The notes beneath the pieces were generated by a model. That model had not been told where the DNA came from and searched no databases. It saw only the letters and a program-made list of their open reading frames with translations. Positions 42,538 to 53,700 of a stretch of 64,000 nt of DNA are shown here, in pieces. Positions within the stretch are counted from its first letter, which is position 1; each line of letters opens with the position of its first letter. Both the position numbers and the translations under genes were made by a program. Source of the DNA: Capniomyces stellatus. Taxonomy: Eukaryota; Kickxellomycota; Harpellomycetes; Harpellales; Legeriomycetaceae. Location: positions 47,781 to 111,780 of the forward strand of contig LUVW01000027.1 of the NCBI GenBank assembly GCA_001661515.1, in the 5' to 3' direction.

Positions 42538-43717
42538 CTCTTTGGATTCAGACGTGGTTTTAGATAATTTTTGCTCTTTTGCTTTGAAAGTAACGAGTAT
42601 TGGTTTAACGCTCGGTATTTATTGTATTTAGAAAATATAGCTATTTTGGCTAAAAGTTGATACTATACTAAATAAACTTGATCGTTTTTTTTTTCAATCG
42701 AAAGGGCGATTCTTTGTATTTATACGTACTTGAGAAGAGCGAGTTTTGAAAAGTCTTTTTTGCTCATCAGCTTTTTCAATTAGTGTACTTCATCACTCGA
42801 AAATATTAAACCTAAGCTTGTAGAAACTAGATGTTAAATGTATTTGTTAAATTTTGCCTGCCAAAAAACGCATAATTAGTAACCAAACTTAGTTAATAGA
42901 ACATTCGATTTAATGTTTTACATCGAGGTATTGGATGAAAGGAGCACTGTTTACTTGCTACTGAGTTTGTTTATCTGCGCTTGATTAAACAAAAGAACCT
43001 AAATACTATAACAACACGAAGAGTATTTGCTCCTAACTATGGTATTTACTCTATCCAAAATTACCGTTACCAGCACCTTCCTGTACTTACTTGTAAACAA
43101 CTATTGTAATCAAAATATGCAGTTCAGAGTGGAATTACAAAAACTGTGCAGGTTGAAGTGTGTGTACAAAACGTTAAATTTAAAAGCGCATTCTGGTTGG
43201 TCTATACGGAGTTTACAGTACACTTGAACGCCATAAGTGGTCAGAATTTTGGTTTAAGGTTCTTTTGTTAGGTTTTTTTTGTTTATTCATCTGTAGCACC
43301 CAGACCGTCTTGTTAAACGCCGTTGGTGGTTGTATACAGAGACAACATGTACTCGGGCTTGTAACAATGGTTGAAATAGCGCTGAAAAATATCATGGATT
43401 TCCACTATTTTACTTTTTATTTACTTTGGAACGAGCAAATTATTAAGCTACCAAAGTGTACAATACTCTGGTGTCGATTTTTTCGAAAAAAAAAAAAAAA
43501 AAAAAAAANNNTTTTCGAAAAAAAAAAAAAAAAAAAAAACTTTTGAGCAATCCCATTCACTAAGGGAGTTAAGATTATAAATAAAGAACCAAGTAAAATA
43601 CAATTTAACTCGATTAAAAAATATGCATAGAAATGGGTAGAAAAGTCGATAGCAAGAGCAAATGAGCCTTGAATCCATTGTAGTCAAAATAAGGTGGAAT
43701 AAAAAAATAGACAAAGA
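42538..43717. other. Divergent spacer containing an assembly gap
   Basis: This 1.2 kb AT-rich spacer lies between the coiled-coil gene and ELP5. A TATAAATA-like motif for the leftward gene occurs at 42717-42724. The three N at 43509-43511 interrupt a poly-A tract, and the same TTTTCG plus poly-A sequence appears on both sides. No gene was recognised. Confidence 0.6.
43478..43539. other. Assembly gap in poly-A with duplicated flank
   Basis: TTTTTTCG plus about 23 A is followed by NNN, then TTTTCG plus about 20 A. The repeated flank suggests that two contig ends carry the same locus and were not merged, so one copy is probably artificial. Confidence 0.75.
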
Positions 43718-45326
43718 ATGGAACCAACATTGAAAAAGGTGCTTGCAAATGAATTCTACAAGGCGGATTTTGTTTTTGTTCAAGACAGCCTGCAACAAAG
43801 CGGAGTGAATTTTGTAAAGGGTATTGTGGAATTGGAGAGAAAAAGGTAAGTGTAAGGAGTAAGAGAATAAGAGAATAAGAGGTTTGATGAATACGTTTGA
43901 GGAAACAAGAAACAAAACGTGGTTAACACACACTGATATCTGGATAGGGGAAAGGTGCCGATATTAGTAAGTACGATTTACGAACCCACTGTACTTTTTG
44001 AAAGCGATGCTTTGGCGAATCGGGGCTCGATTTTTGATTTGCGGCTGAAGTATGAGTTTGGCTTGAAAGCAGACGGGGAGACAGAGGGAAAATTGATTAA
44101 TAAAGAAATAGACTTTGGAAAGTTGATCGAAGGTATCCAATCAAAGGCAAAACAAGGTAAAGTCCAGCTTGCTTGGGATATAAATAGACAATCGCTTTAG
44201 TAGTAGTTGAGAGATGGCGGTATATAAAGAGTATTACAATGTTGGACGTGTTAATGGGTTTAGATAAGAAGACAGTTATTGTTATTGACAGCTTGGAAAG
44301 ATTTCTGTATCAATCGGCTTACGACACGGTGGTTTTTCTGCGAAAGTTAAAAAAGATTCTAAATGATGATTGCAGGTTGGTGGTGCTGCATCATATAGAG
44401 TCGAGCGAGTACAACTACTCAAGCACATCAAAAAAACAAAAAGATATCAACACGGCTAGCAGTGGGCTATTGGTCCTGAACCAAATTGAAGGGCTGTCAA
44501 ATGCAACATTGAAGCTTTACCCAAGCACGCAGCTAAAACAATGGGAAATGCCAGGCTGGTTTGAAGACGAACTAAACAGCGGGAAGTCGCTTATTCCGCC
44601 AGTAATCAGCGGGTTTACTGGAAACACAAAGAACCAGCAGAAGCACCAAGGCAAAACAGGAGCAGTCAAACAACATACAAACACCGCAACAAGCGGGGAC
44701 AATAAGAATATCAGCAGTAATAATGGCGAGGGTGGGGATGCTAAAAACAACACCTACTTGAACTGTGGATTGGTTCTCATGGAGCACCGTAGACAGGGTG
44801 GCAAAGTAGGCAGGGAAGTGTGCGAATATTCGGTTGTTGATGGGCTAATTTCAGTAAACTATCCAGACTCATCAAACCTGGTTACTTTTGAAACAGAGGA
44901 AGTTGAAGAGGTAATAAATAGGGGGACGTCTTTTTCTACTCCAATACAAGGCCATTAGAGCGGTACTAGCATCAGTACTAATATAAATGCATATACATGG
45001 TTGGTGTGTTTTTTTTTTGCTTTTTGTAATAGGACAATGACCCAACAGCAAACATCCCATTCAATCTGAAGCTTACTGACGAGCAAAGAGCGGATAAAGA
45101 CAATATACAGCTTCCGTATATCGAGGCTCAAGGTAAGGAGGTGTTGTTGGTTGATTTGAACTGAGGAAAAAGAAAAAGAAATAGAAAATATGGGTTGTTT
45201 TTTGTATTCTGATTGGGCTTGTTTGTGTAAAATAAAATAGATATGCAGGGGGGAAGTATTACTTATCAGCCAGATACAGACGACGACTGGGATGAGGACG
45301 ATCCAGATGATGATTTGGAGTTTTAG
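43718..45326 (+). CDS. ELP5: Elongator complex protein 5 (Elp5/Iki1), five exons
   Basis: Exons are 43718-43845, 43948-44156, 44201-44910, 45033-45132 and 45241-45326, giving 410 residues with phases 2, 1, 0 and 1. Elp5 is a RecA-fold subunit of the Elp456 ring of Elongator, which supports tRNA wobble-uridine modification. Visible are KKTVIVIDSLERFL (a RecA-like strand and helix), LVVLHHIESSEY and the diagnostic C-terminus: NIPFNLKLTDEQRADKD, IQLPYIEAQ and then GGSITYQPDTDDDWDEDDPD to the end. A Gly/Asn/Lys-rich insert near residues 225-270 makes it longer than yeast Elp5. Intron 2 would be only 44 nt (GTAAAG to TTTAG), the shortest I propose here; it is the one choice that keeps phase. The gene is convergent with the RBR ligase. 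Confidence 0.85.
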
Positions 45327-45564
45327 ATGATATTTAGCTTTTGATATTTAGCTGTTGATGTTTTATTAAAGCGATAGTTAGCAATGACAGAGCAATAAAT
45401 AGGATAGAAACGATACATGTTTTATGAATGATATTGATCGTTTCTGACCAATTTACCAAATCAACATGATTTTATTTACACCAACGTTTTCTATAATAAA
45501 CAATAAACAAGGAAAATAAACTAGTTGAAAGAAAAGAGCAAATAATAAAAATAAAAAGGGGGGG

Positions 45565-47127
45565 TTACTCGAGAGAAATAGTGAATTCCCAGCGTTCTTC
45601 CTGGTATCCATTGAGAGTATCTTGTAGCAAAACATTCTGACGGTTTGATAAATACATGGATAGATTCAAGATTTTATTTTTGATTTCGTCAACATTGTCT
45701 ACGGTGATTTCAGACTCAACCAACTCGTTGAGCTGTTCAGTTGCGCTTTCGAGATCGGACTGGTTGTCTTCAAAGAGGATATTTTGGTTGTTTTTGACCA
45801 TAAAGTAGGCAATTGCATAGCTCCACTTGAGAGTGCTCCGGCTAGAACACAGTATGTCGACAGCATTTGCCAAGAACTGAACCTCGATCCACGAGAGCGC
45901 AGAAACGTTTTGGACCTGGTCCATTTTCTTTTCGGTTTTACGCAGCAGCTTTTTCGAAAGCTGGATGCTCTGCTCGTGGTTAGCGTATCGGTTGTAGTAG
46001 TGCAGGTACCTCTCCAGTGCAGCTCTGGTGTTGTTCTGGTCAATCTCGGTGTTTTTAAATAGGTTGCACTTGTAGAAATCAGAGCCGTGGCTCGACCACT
46101 TCCCCATACACACCCAGCAAAACTCGTGTTTGCACGACCTGCACGTCATGTGATTGCACCCTCCGTTTTTCTCTATTGCGTTTTGGCACTTGGGGCAATC
46201 TTTGGTGTACGACGATATCCAATTCGCGGTTTCCGAGTCGTCTTTGCACTTCTGGATCCACTGCTTTGCTATCGCGCACAGTGCTGGGAAGTGGTCGTCT
46301 TCGCCGCACCCAAAGCAAAACTTATTGCCGCATTTGCACTCCACTGTTGGCACCTTGTACGTAAACGTCGACTTTGGCACATGGCACTCAATAGCATATT
46401 TACAGCCTGGCGCTGGACAGTACCGAATGTGGTTCGTTGTGCTTACAAACTGCGCCTGCACCTGTCCATTGTACTTTTCGTACAGCTCCTCCGTAAGAAT
46501 CAGCTTTGCTGCGCTTTCTGGAACTATCAGCTTGCAGCTAAACTCTGGACAGTTTATCCTATATCCCTCCCCGTTTTCCACCTTCAGCTTCAGGTACTGT
46601 GTATAGCAATCCCTGCAGTACCGATGCTTACAAGACATTGCAAACGTCTCTATATCCCCCCCCTCCTCATACAATATCTTGCACACAAAATCTTCAACCT
46701 TTTTAAATTCGTTCTCTTCAACCGCTCTCGAAACCCCACACTTTTCAAGCACCTTCTCTGAATCCTCCATAAAGCTCTCTAGCAGCATTTCCTGCTTCCA
46801 CGAAAACATCTGCAACAGCGTCTGCACCTTATCATACCCAAGCCCCATAAACTGCTCTGTCTCTGATATCATCCTGTTCTTCATTTCTTGTATCTCCTCC
46901 GTTGTTATCACCTTGAAATCTATCGGCTTTATTCCCTTGTTATCTCTAATGCTCTCGCTCCTGTCAATCCCCGCCTCATTATCATCATACTCTTCAAAAT
47001 AGTCCTGCCCATTATAACTTCCACCATCGTCAGACCAAGAGTACATTTGACTATCAAACTCTGAATTGTTTACAACCAATGAGTTGTCTATCATTTCGGA
47101 TTCCTGTGTATCATTTGTAAACGACAT
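45565..47127 (-). CDS. Ariadne-type RBR E3 ubiquitin ligase
   Basis: The single exon encodes 520 residues. RBR ligases accept ubiquitin from an E2 on a RING2 cysteine before passing it to substrates. The N-terminus is acidic, followed by a UBA-like region (about 75-130). RING1 covers 149-198, the IBR about 218-284 (YCPAPGCKYAIEC, CKCGNKFCFGCGEDDH) and RING2 311-340 with catalytic Cys324 in KNGGCNHMTC and HEFCWVCMGKW. The Ariadne helical domain fills the C-terminus. One RING1 ligand is odd: the motif reads C-K-I-L (149-152) where C-x-I-C is expected, while the other seven ligands (C166, H168, C171, C174, C193, C198 and C149) can be placed. The gene is convergent with ELP5. Confidence 0.93.
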   Translation of the reverse strand: MSFTNDTQESEMIDNSLVVNNSEFDSQMYSWSDDGGSYNGQDYFEEYDDNEAGIDRSESIRDNKGIKPIDFKVITTEEIQEMKNRMISETEQFMGLGYDKVQTLLQMFSWKQEMLLESFMEDSEKVLEKCGVSRAVEENEFKKVEDFVCKILYEEGGDIETFAMSCKHRYCRDCYTQYLKLKVENGEGYRINCPEFSCKLIVPESAAKLILTEELYEKYNGQVQAQFVSTTNHIRYCPAPGCKYAIECHVPKSTFTYKVPTVECKCGNKFCFGCGEDDHFPALCAIAKQWIQKCKDDSETANWISSYTKDCPKCQNAIEKNGGCNHMTCRSCKHEFCWVCMGKWSSHGSDFYKCNLFKNTEIDQNNTRAALERYLHYYNRYANHEQSIQLSKKLLRKTEKKMDQVQNVSALSWIEVQFLANAVDILCSSRSTLKWSYAIAYFMVKNNQNILFEDNQSDLESATEQLNELVESEITVDNVDEIKNKILNLSMYLSNRQNVLLQDTLNGYQEERWEFTISLE

Positions 47128-49242
47128 TTTTCTTTATTTTACTCTATTTTGCTTTGCTCTTATCTTTCTATATTTCCTTGTTCCAAGATACTCTTCGTGT
47201 GTTTCTAATATGTTATGCCCAACGTGCCTACGCTTTCTTTCTTCTTTTATGTGTGTGTTTCCTAGTATTTTCAATTCAACTTGATTTCTATTCTGTGTAC
47301 TTATCTTCTTTTTTCTTCCTTTTCGCCTTATTCTACAACGCTCTCATTTATAAACTAAAAAAAACAAATATCTCCTCCCTCTTATGTTCTTGATGCTCTT
47401 CTGTTCTGATAAATGTACCAAGTATACTTTTGAAAATAGGAATAACCGATTATTGGTATAAATTTACACTACTGATAAGAAAACACTTGGTATATTAAAA
47501 CTACTCTATAACAGTTGGCACTCCTAATTGTCGAATTGATATCTGTTGAATGTTAAATAAATATCCCAGTGAAAGTTTGTATTTGCCCTTGAAAGTATTT
47601 GGAAATCCAAAGAATCTAAATCCTGACTTTAAAAGAACAGAATCTTTGCTTTACCTGAACTCGAACTTGAACTTGGATATTATCTTTCCTTTTATTTATT
47701 TTGACCTCCAACTTTCACCTTTCACCTTTCACCTTACTTTTTTTCCTAGTTGATGTTTAATTTACGAAACTTTAATTGTTCACCAGGAAATATGTTTGAA
47801 ATTTAGCTAAATAAAATGGTCAGAGTTCATAGGTCTTGCCCAAAGCTCAATTATAAATTGTAAAGTAACAAGAAGAAAATCGAAAAAAAATGTAAAAAAA
47901 AATCAAAAGACTTGTAATCAAACCAACAAACTAATTCAAGTGAGGATTGTGCTGTCTTTCTTTTACTTTCAAGCCAAGAAATATCATCACTATTAATGCC
48001 ATATGTTTTGCCCACTCGGTTTTTCTTTTTTCTTTTTACTATTTACTTCAGATATTCTGTTGAATCACCGTGGCTGGTTGGGTGTATCTTTCTTTTTTCT
48101 GCTTCTATTTGAGCTCAACATGCATAAACTCTACATATCTTCTTCAAAAAAGCTCCCACCTTTAATTCATTCATTCACTAAAAACTGCAATCTTCTGCAC
48201 TTTTAACTCTTTTTTTTTACGTTCAGCCTGGTTAGTTTCTATTAAATTAAATCGTACTCTTTATAATCATCACAATAACGCAGCAAAAAAGAAAAAATAG
48301 TTTTGTTTGAGGAACCAGCTATTAGATTTGTAATTCAACCCATAGGGCAGCCCTGTCAGTAATTTGTATTTGTTGTGCCGCAGGAAATCTCGATATTTAA
48401 ATGAACTGCGGAATCTCAGCTACGAGATTTTGGTTCGTTGTTTTTTTTTATTTCTCCCTCTATTCATTTTCTGCACTGTTTCCATTTTTGATTTTGGTTG
48501 GAGTAGTCCATAGCCTATAAGGGAAAGTGGTGCAGAGAATGAACCAATGTGCGTTTTAAAAACCTATTACACTAACCTACCAATATAACATTTATACTTT
48601 TTAACAATAGTGATGAATAACTACAAGTCCAAGTACATGCGGTCAAATAGTTTCTGAACTAAAACTTGATCAATATAGTATAGCTTTGTATCTTACTACG
48701 ACAGTGCAGACACATATACGTGTATACGATCACTCAAACAGAGTTTGTATATGCGCAAGCGTATAAGCATCGCAATATTGTATACCTATAACACGCTTTA
48801 TAAGGAGTTTGAATTCAAAAGTGCTGAAAATGTACTTATCTCTAAAAGCATCAACTTGGTTATTAAACTCACCACCCATAATTTAATTTACTTTAAATTT
48901 TTTTTTATTCGACGTAAAATGAAAGGGAAATAAGATCAAGTAGAAAAACATTTAGAGAAATTATGTTCAAAGTAGAAAAAAAAAGTTTCAGTAACAATAA
49001 AAATAAACATAGAAACTAAAGATCAGTAAATTAAGCCGAATACCAATTCAAAGGGGAAAAAAAAAAGCAAGTTGATAATTTTAAAATAAAATAGCGCGTT
49101 GATGGAATTTTGTATGCTTTGGATATAAAACAGTATTAGTGCTAGCTAAATGAGAGGATAAAAGGATATATTTTTTGTAGCAATAACTAATCAAAGTAAA
49201 ATAAAGAGAAAAAGAAAGAGAGCAAGTGATAAGAAAGGGGAA
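47128..49242. other. Divergent spacer, RBR ligase and cyclophilin
   Basis: This is 2.1 kb of AT-rich sequence between divergent genes. The left third is T-rich on the + strand and the right third A-rich, so each flank is A-rich on its own coding strand. There are three tandem CTTTCAC units at 47712-47732. A small inverted repeat (AATCTC, six bases, GAGATT) lies near 48413-48430. No gene was recognised. Confidence 0.6.
47712..47732. repeat. (CTTTCAC)3 tandem repeat
   Basis: Three perfect 7-bp copies followed by CTTAC, in the RBR/cyclophilin spacer. Confidence 0.85.
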
Positions 49243-50400
49243 ATGAATCCACGAGTGTTTTTTGATGTTGAGATAGATTCCAAACCAGCTGGACGTATTG
49301 TGTTTGAGCTGTTCAAGACAAAAGTGCCAAAAACAGCAGAAAACTTCCGGGTGCTATGCACGGGGGAGCTGGGAGACTCAAAGCTTTCAGATGCGAAGTT
49401 GTGGTACAAAGGAACGGTGTTTCATCGGGTGATTAAAGGGTTTATTATACAAGGCGGGGATCTGAGGAATAAAGGAGGCAAGAGTAACGAGAGTATTTAT
49501 GGGAAAAGTTTTGAGGATGAGAGTTTTGAGATGAAGCATGATGAAGCGTACTTGTTGTCGATGGCAAATAAAGGGGAATCAACGAATGGGTCGCAGTTTA
49601 TGATTACATTGGTGGAGTCGCCACATTTGGATGGAAAAAATGTAGTTTTTGGCCGGGTGGTTAAGGGGAAAGAGGTTGTCGATTTGATTGGGGCGGTGGA
49701 ATCGAGTAGCGAGACTAAATACTATCCAACAAGTAAAATCGAAATAACACATTGCGGTGAGTTGGTGAAACGAAACAACGGCGATAGTAAACAAAGCAAG
49801 ATGGGGGTAGAAAAGGATCATGGTGTGGGGGAAATGGGTAAGAGACGTGAGGAAGGCGAGGAGAGCGGCAGTGAAATGAGCGATAGTGGTAGTAGCAGCA
49901 GTAGGAGTAGCGGTGGAAGTGAAAGTGAAAGTGAAAGTGATAAGAGACGAAAAAGACGTAAAGAGGTGAAAAAAAGCAAAATTACGAAAAGAAGCAAAAG
50001 AAAAGGCAAGAAAAGTCGATACGAGTCCTCAACATCGTACTCAGAGTCACAAACAGATAGTGGAGAAGATAGCGACACGGGACCTGGTAAAAGAGATAAT
50101 GTGAGAAAAGGTAAAAAAGATAAAAGTAAGGATGAAGAAAGCAAAGAAAGAGAGCTGGGACCACAGCCAAGGAGCAGATGGGAGGACGATCGATACGTAA
50201 AATCAAGCAATTACGAGCGGCGCAGAAGAAATGTGGAGTATGGCAATAGAAAGTACAGACATAGAGGCAGAAGCAGGAGCAGGAGCAGGAGCAGAAGTAG
50301 GGATAGGTACAACAGAGATAGGTACAGGAGTAGAAGCAAAAGTGGTAGTAAGGAGCGGGTTAGGGTAAAAGGACGGGGGAGTATAAAGTATAGAGGATAA
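49243..50400 (+). CDS. Cyclophilin with C-terminal RS-like domain (PPIG/CYP63 type)
   Basis: The single exon encodes 385 residues. Residues 1-172 form a cyclophilin domain (RVFFDVEIDSKPAGRIVFEL, VPKTAENFRVLCTGE, FHRVIKGFIIQGGD, NGSQFMITL, LDGKNVVFGRV). Such proteins catalyse prolyl cis-trans isomerisation. The C-terminal 200 residues are Ser/Arg/Lys-rich with SESESE, RRKRRK and RSRSRSRSRSRDR runs, as in nuclear splicing-linked cyclophilins (PPIG, NKTR, CYP63). The catalytic Arg is present, but the usual Met after GF is Ile, the cyclosporin-contact Trp is His (SPHLDG) and the His of GKHVVFG is Asn. Nuclear, splicing-associated work is inferred from the RS tail. The gene is convergent with PIP5K, 305 bp away. 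Confidence 0.93.
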   Translation: MNPRVFFDVEIDSKPAGRIVFELFKTKVPKTAENFRVLCTGELGDSKLSDAKLWYKGTVFHRVIKGFIIQGGDLRNKGGKSNESIYGKSFEDESFEMKHDEAYLLSMANKGESTNGSQFMITLVESPHLDGKNVVFGRVVKGKEVVDLIGAVESSSETKYYPTSKIEITHCGELVKRNNGDSKQSKMGVEKDHGVGEMGKRREEGEESGSEMSDSGSSSSRSSGGSESESESDKRRKRRKEVKKSKITKRSKRKGKKSRYESSTSYSESQTDSGEDSDTGPGKRDNVRKGKKDKSKDEESKERELGPQPRSRWEDDRYVKSSNYERRRRNVEYGNRKYRHRGRSRSRSRSRSRDRYNRDRYRSRSKSGSKERVRVKGRGSIKYRG

Positions 50401-50705
50401 ATAAAGAAATTTTTTTTTTTATCAAGAGCTTGGTTGGACTATAATGATGGGAGGGGTAGCACTTGGTTGACTTGTTTAGACTAGTGGTTTGGTTGTATTG
50501 TATTAATATTTTAATATAAAGTTGATATAAATAAAAATAAAGGGAATTAAAAAGAGAAAAAGGGAAGGATGAGATGATAAATAAATATGTATATATTAAA
50601 TGAGAGAGCTAAAGGGGGTTGGGTTTAGGATGGTTGTGCTAGTTGGTGCAATAGAAATAAGCAGACGAGTATTAGTATATCATTGGACCCAACCAAGAAA
50701 TAGCG
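50401..50705. other. Convergent spacer, cyclophilin and PIP5K 3' ends
   Basis: A 305-bp AT-rich stretch with ATAAATAAA-like polyadenylation signals for the cyclophilin gene. Nothing else was seen. Confidence 0.6.
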
Positions 50706-53700
50706 TTACATAAAGCCTCTAGGCTTAACCTCGCCATTAACCGATTCAAAGTGATCAAGAATCCTAGTAATGACATCGTCAGGCTCGGTGGTGGGGAACT
50801 GGTTCAGAATAAAATGCAGATACCGGCTTGCATACTTTTTGGGGTTCACTGCGCTAATCTGGCTGCTGTTTTTGTACCAAATGGTCTTGAAAAAACTCTC
50901 AAGCCGCTTCTTTGGACTGTACGGCGTCAGAATGTCTATAATACCCAAATAGTACACCTTCTCCAACGACTCGCCATAGTCATCGGTTGCAAGAATCCCG
51001 CCATCATACAGTAAGTCAAGGTTCCTGGTGGCTTCGGTTGACAAGTTGTTGGCGCTGCTATCAATTGAGAACCGTTGATCTGACTTGGTTCTTTTGTGGA
51101 AGCTTTCAAACTGTGATTTGTGGGATGTACCGTCTGTACCACTTGTACCATGTGTACGATCTAAGTTTGCGGCACTGTTTGCGTGGAGACTTGCATAGGT
51201 AGTATCAAAGGTGGTTGGGGAAAGGTTTTTGACATCGTTGTTGTTGTTGTTGTTGTTTGAGCCAGAGTTTAAAAGGGAATAGTTTGCTACAGAAACCATG
51301 TTGCTGAACTGTCTATCCAATTGGTTGTTGTCAGAGTCGCTGTGTTCCTCAATGCTGTAGAGTTTTTCAGGATGTAAAAGTGAGGTGTCATTGGTAGTAT
51401 TGTTATTGTTATTGGTATTATTGGTATTGGTATTGGCATTGGTATTGGTATTGGTATTGATGTTGGCTATTGTTTGTAGATAATGGGCTGGTGGGTTTTC
51501 GGCAAGAATGGAGGTGGCTGGTCTATCGGTATTGTAACTGAACTGGTCGGCAGAGATCATTGATAGGGCGATTGGGTCTGTTCGGACAACTTTATTACGC
51601 ATGGTGATCGCCTTGCTTGTTGAGTTCATGCGTTTTGGCAGGTAGGTGGAATTTGGATCAAAAAGACTGAGTTTCTGCCTTGCATTCTTAAAGCCGCGAG
51701 AGTTGGAGTCGTCTTTCTGCTTCAGCTCGTGCACGCCAATCAGCAGGCTGTAGTCCATAATATGTAGCTGCATCAGCAGTTCAACGTCGGCAGCCAGCTG
51801 CTTGGCAAACTTGGCCCTGGAATCTGGGCCCATATCCAACTTCATTCCCATTTTGACCCAGTTAACATCCTTTAAACAGACCAGGGTTTTCCCCTTGGCT
51901 TTGGTCTTGGTCTTGGCTTTTCCCGGGGACATTTTTTCTTCCTCGGCTGGTTCAGGCTGGTCCTTGTACTCGCGGCCCTGCATGGAGCCCTTTAGGTCAA
52001 ACTCCTGGTGGATAATGCGGGTTGGTGGGAACAGGTTGTTCATTACTATAAAATACACCTTCTTTCCCTTTGGCTGCCGGATGCGGTGCAGCCCAAAGAT
52101 CCGCGACAACAGCGTGTTTGGGTTGTTGCGCACAAACTCATAGTAGTCCTTCAGAATCTTGCGCAGAAACACGTGTTCTGACTTGTGGATAGTCTTGATT
52201 ATAAACCGCAGATCTTGCGAGTAGTAAAAAAACGACCCGCTCTTGCCCGACGATCCAACCTCGCTCAATATGTACCGGTCGGTCAGCGATATCAGGTACT
52301 CTGTCGCGCTCAGCCCAAACGCGTCGCGAATCTGCCTAAACACCCACGGCGAGTAGTCCTTAAATTTGAAGTCGTACCCATTTGTTGACGCCAGCTCGTC
52401 CCCCACCACGTCAAACGTGTACTTGTGCGACGCTGTGTAGTCGCGTGGCTGTGTGTTTCTTGCTGCCTTCGACATGCACCGCGACACCGACACTCGGATC
52501 CCTGTCAGCATGTTGTACATCAGCACATAGTCCTGGTGCCCCTCTGCTATCCGTGTTCCATACATGTTGTTCCCGCTCTCCTCGTAGTACGAAAGCGTTC
52601 CCTTCACTATTGGCCGCCACGACTTCTTTCTTCTTGCCTTTGATGCCCCCCACTCTAGGCCATCTGCATCCTGCTCATCCTCACCTTCACCTTCACCTTC
52701 ACCCACAGCATCCTGCCCATCATCATCCTCCTCTACCACATGATTCACGTGTTTCTTTACCAGTATACTCACCCTTTCTCCCCCATTTTCCCCCTGCGAT
52801 TTTTCCTCTACAGCCTCATTATTATAAACCTTTTCTTCTCTCTTCACCACCCCACCAGCACCGTTGCCACCAACACTATAATTCCCCTCCTCCCACTCCA
52901 TCTTCACCATATCTGTTTCCATCTCCATCTCCATCTCGGCAAAAAACATCTCTGACGCCTCCTCGGTATTCATTGTATAATTCTTTTTTCGCTTCACAAA
53001 CCCCACTTCATCTCCCACATTTCCATTCTCCTTTACACCTCTATTTCCGCTCCCATACTCGTACTCTGCATCTTCCTCTTCATCCGAGCTCCTTTCCCCC
53101 CACCCATTAACCACTCCCTCATTTTCCCTTCTGTATACATCCTCCTGTTTTCTATTTACCATACCCTCTTCATTCTCATTCCTTTTACCTCTTTCATTTA
53201 CCCTCTCCTCCTCCTCTTCCCCTCCCTCTTTACTTTTTCCATTTCTGCTTCCATTTCTATTTCTGTTTCTGTTTCCATTAGTCTTTTCCTTTACTGTTTC
53301 CTTCGATGTTCTATTCGAGCTCCCATTCAAACTACCCTCATTATTCGACCCGTCAATAATATACGTCTTCTCCAACGTCTTTTTCGTCTGCTCTACCCTC
53401 CTATCCCTCGTAGCCCCACTCCCCACCACTACCTTCGACTCCTTTACGCTTGTATACTCTGGCGTTCGTCCCCCCACTATCGTCTCCTTTTCCCACCCCT
53501 CCCCGCTCTTCTCGTGCTTCACCCTCTGACCCAATCCATTCGTTACTCCCTCATACTCACTCTCTACGTCTCTACTCATCTCTATTTCCATTATGTCTCC
53601 ATTTCTCCCATTTTGCCTCTTCGTCACCATCTCCTCCACATAATTCTCTGTGCTTACATACTCACCGTTCCTTGTGGCTTTTATCTTTCTCCTTGTTTCC

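Noticed and set aside
46087..46761. 224-codon + strand frame opposite the RBR ligase
   Set aside because: It is antisense to the conserved RING and IBR codons, whose conservation explains the open frame.
52382..53110. 242-codon + strand frame opposite PIP5K
   Set aside because: It is the His/Pro/Thr-rich complement of the PIP5K low-complexity N-terminus, with no recognisable domain.
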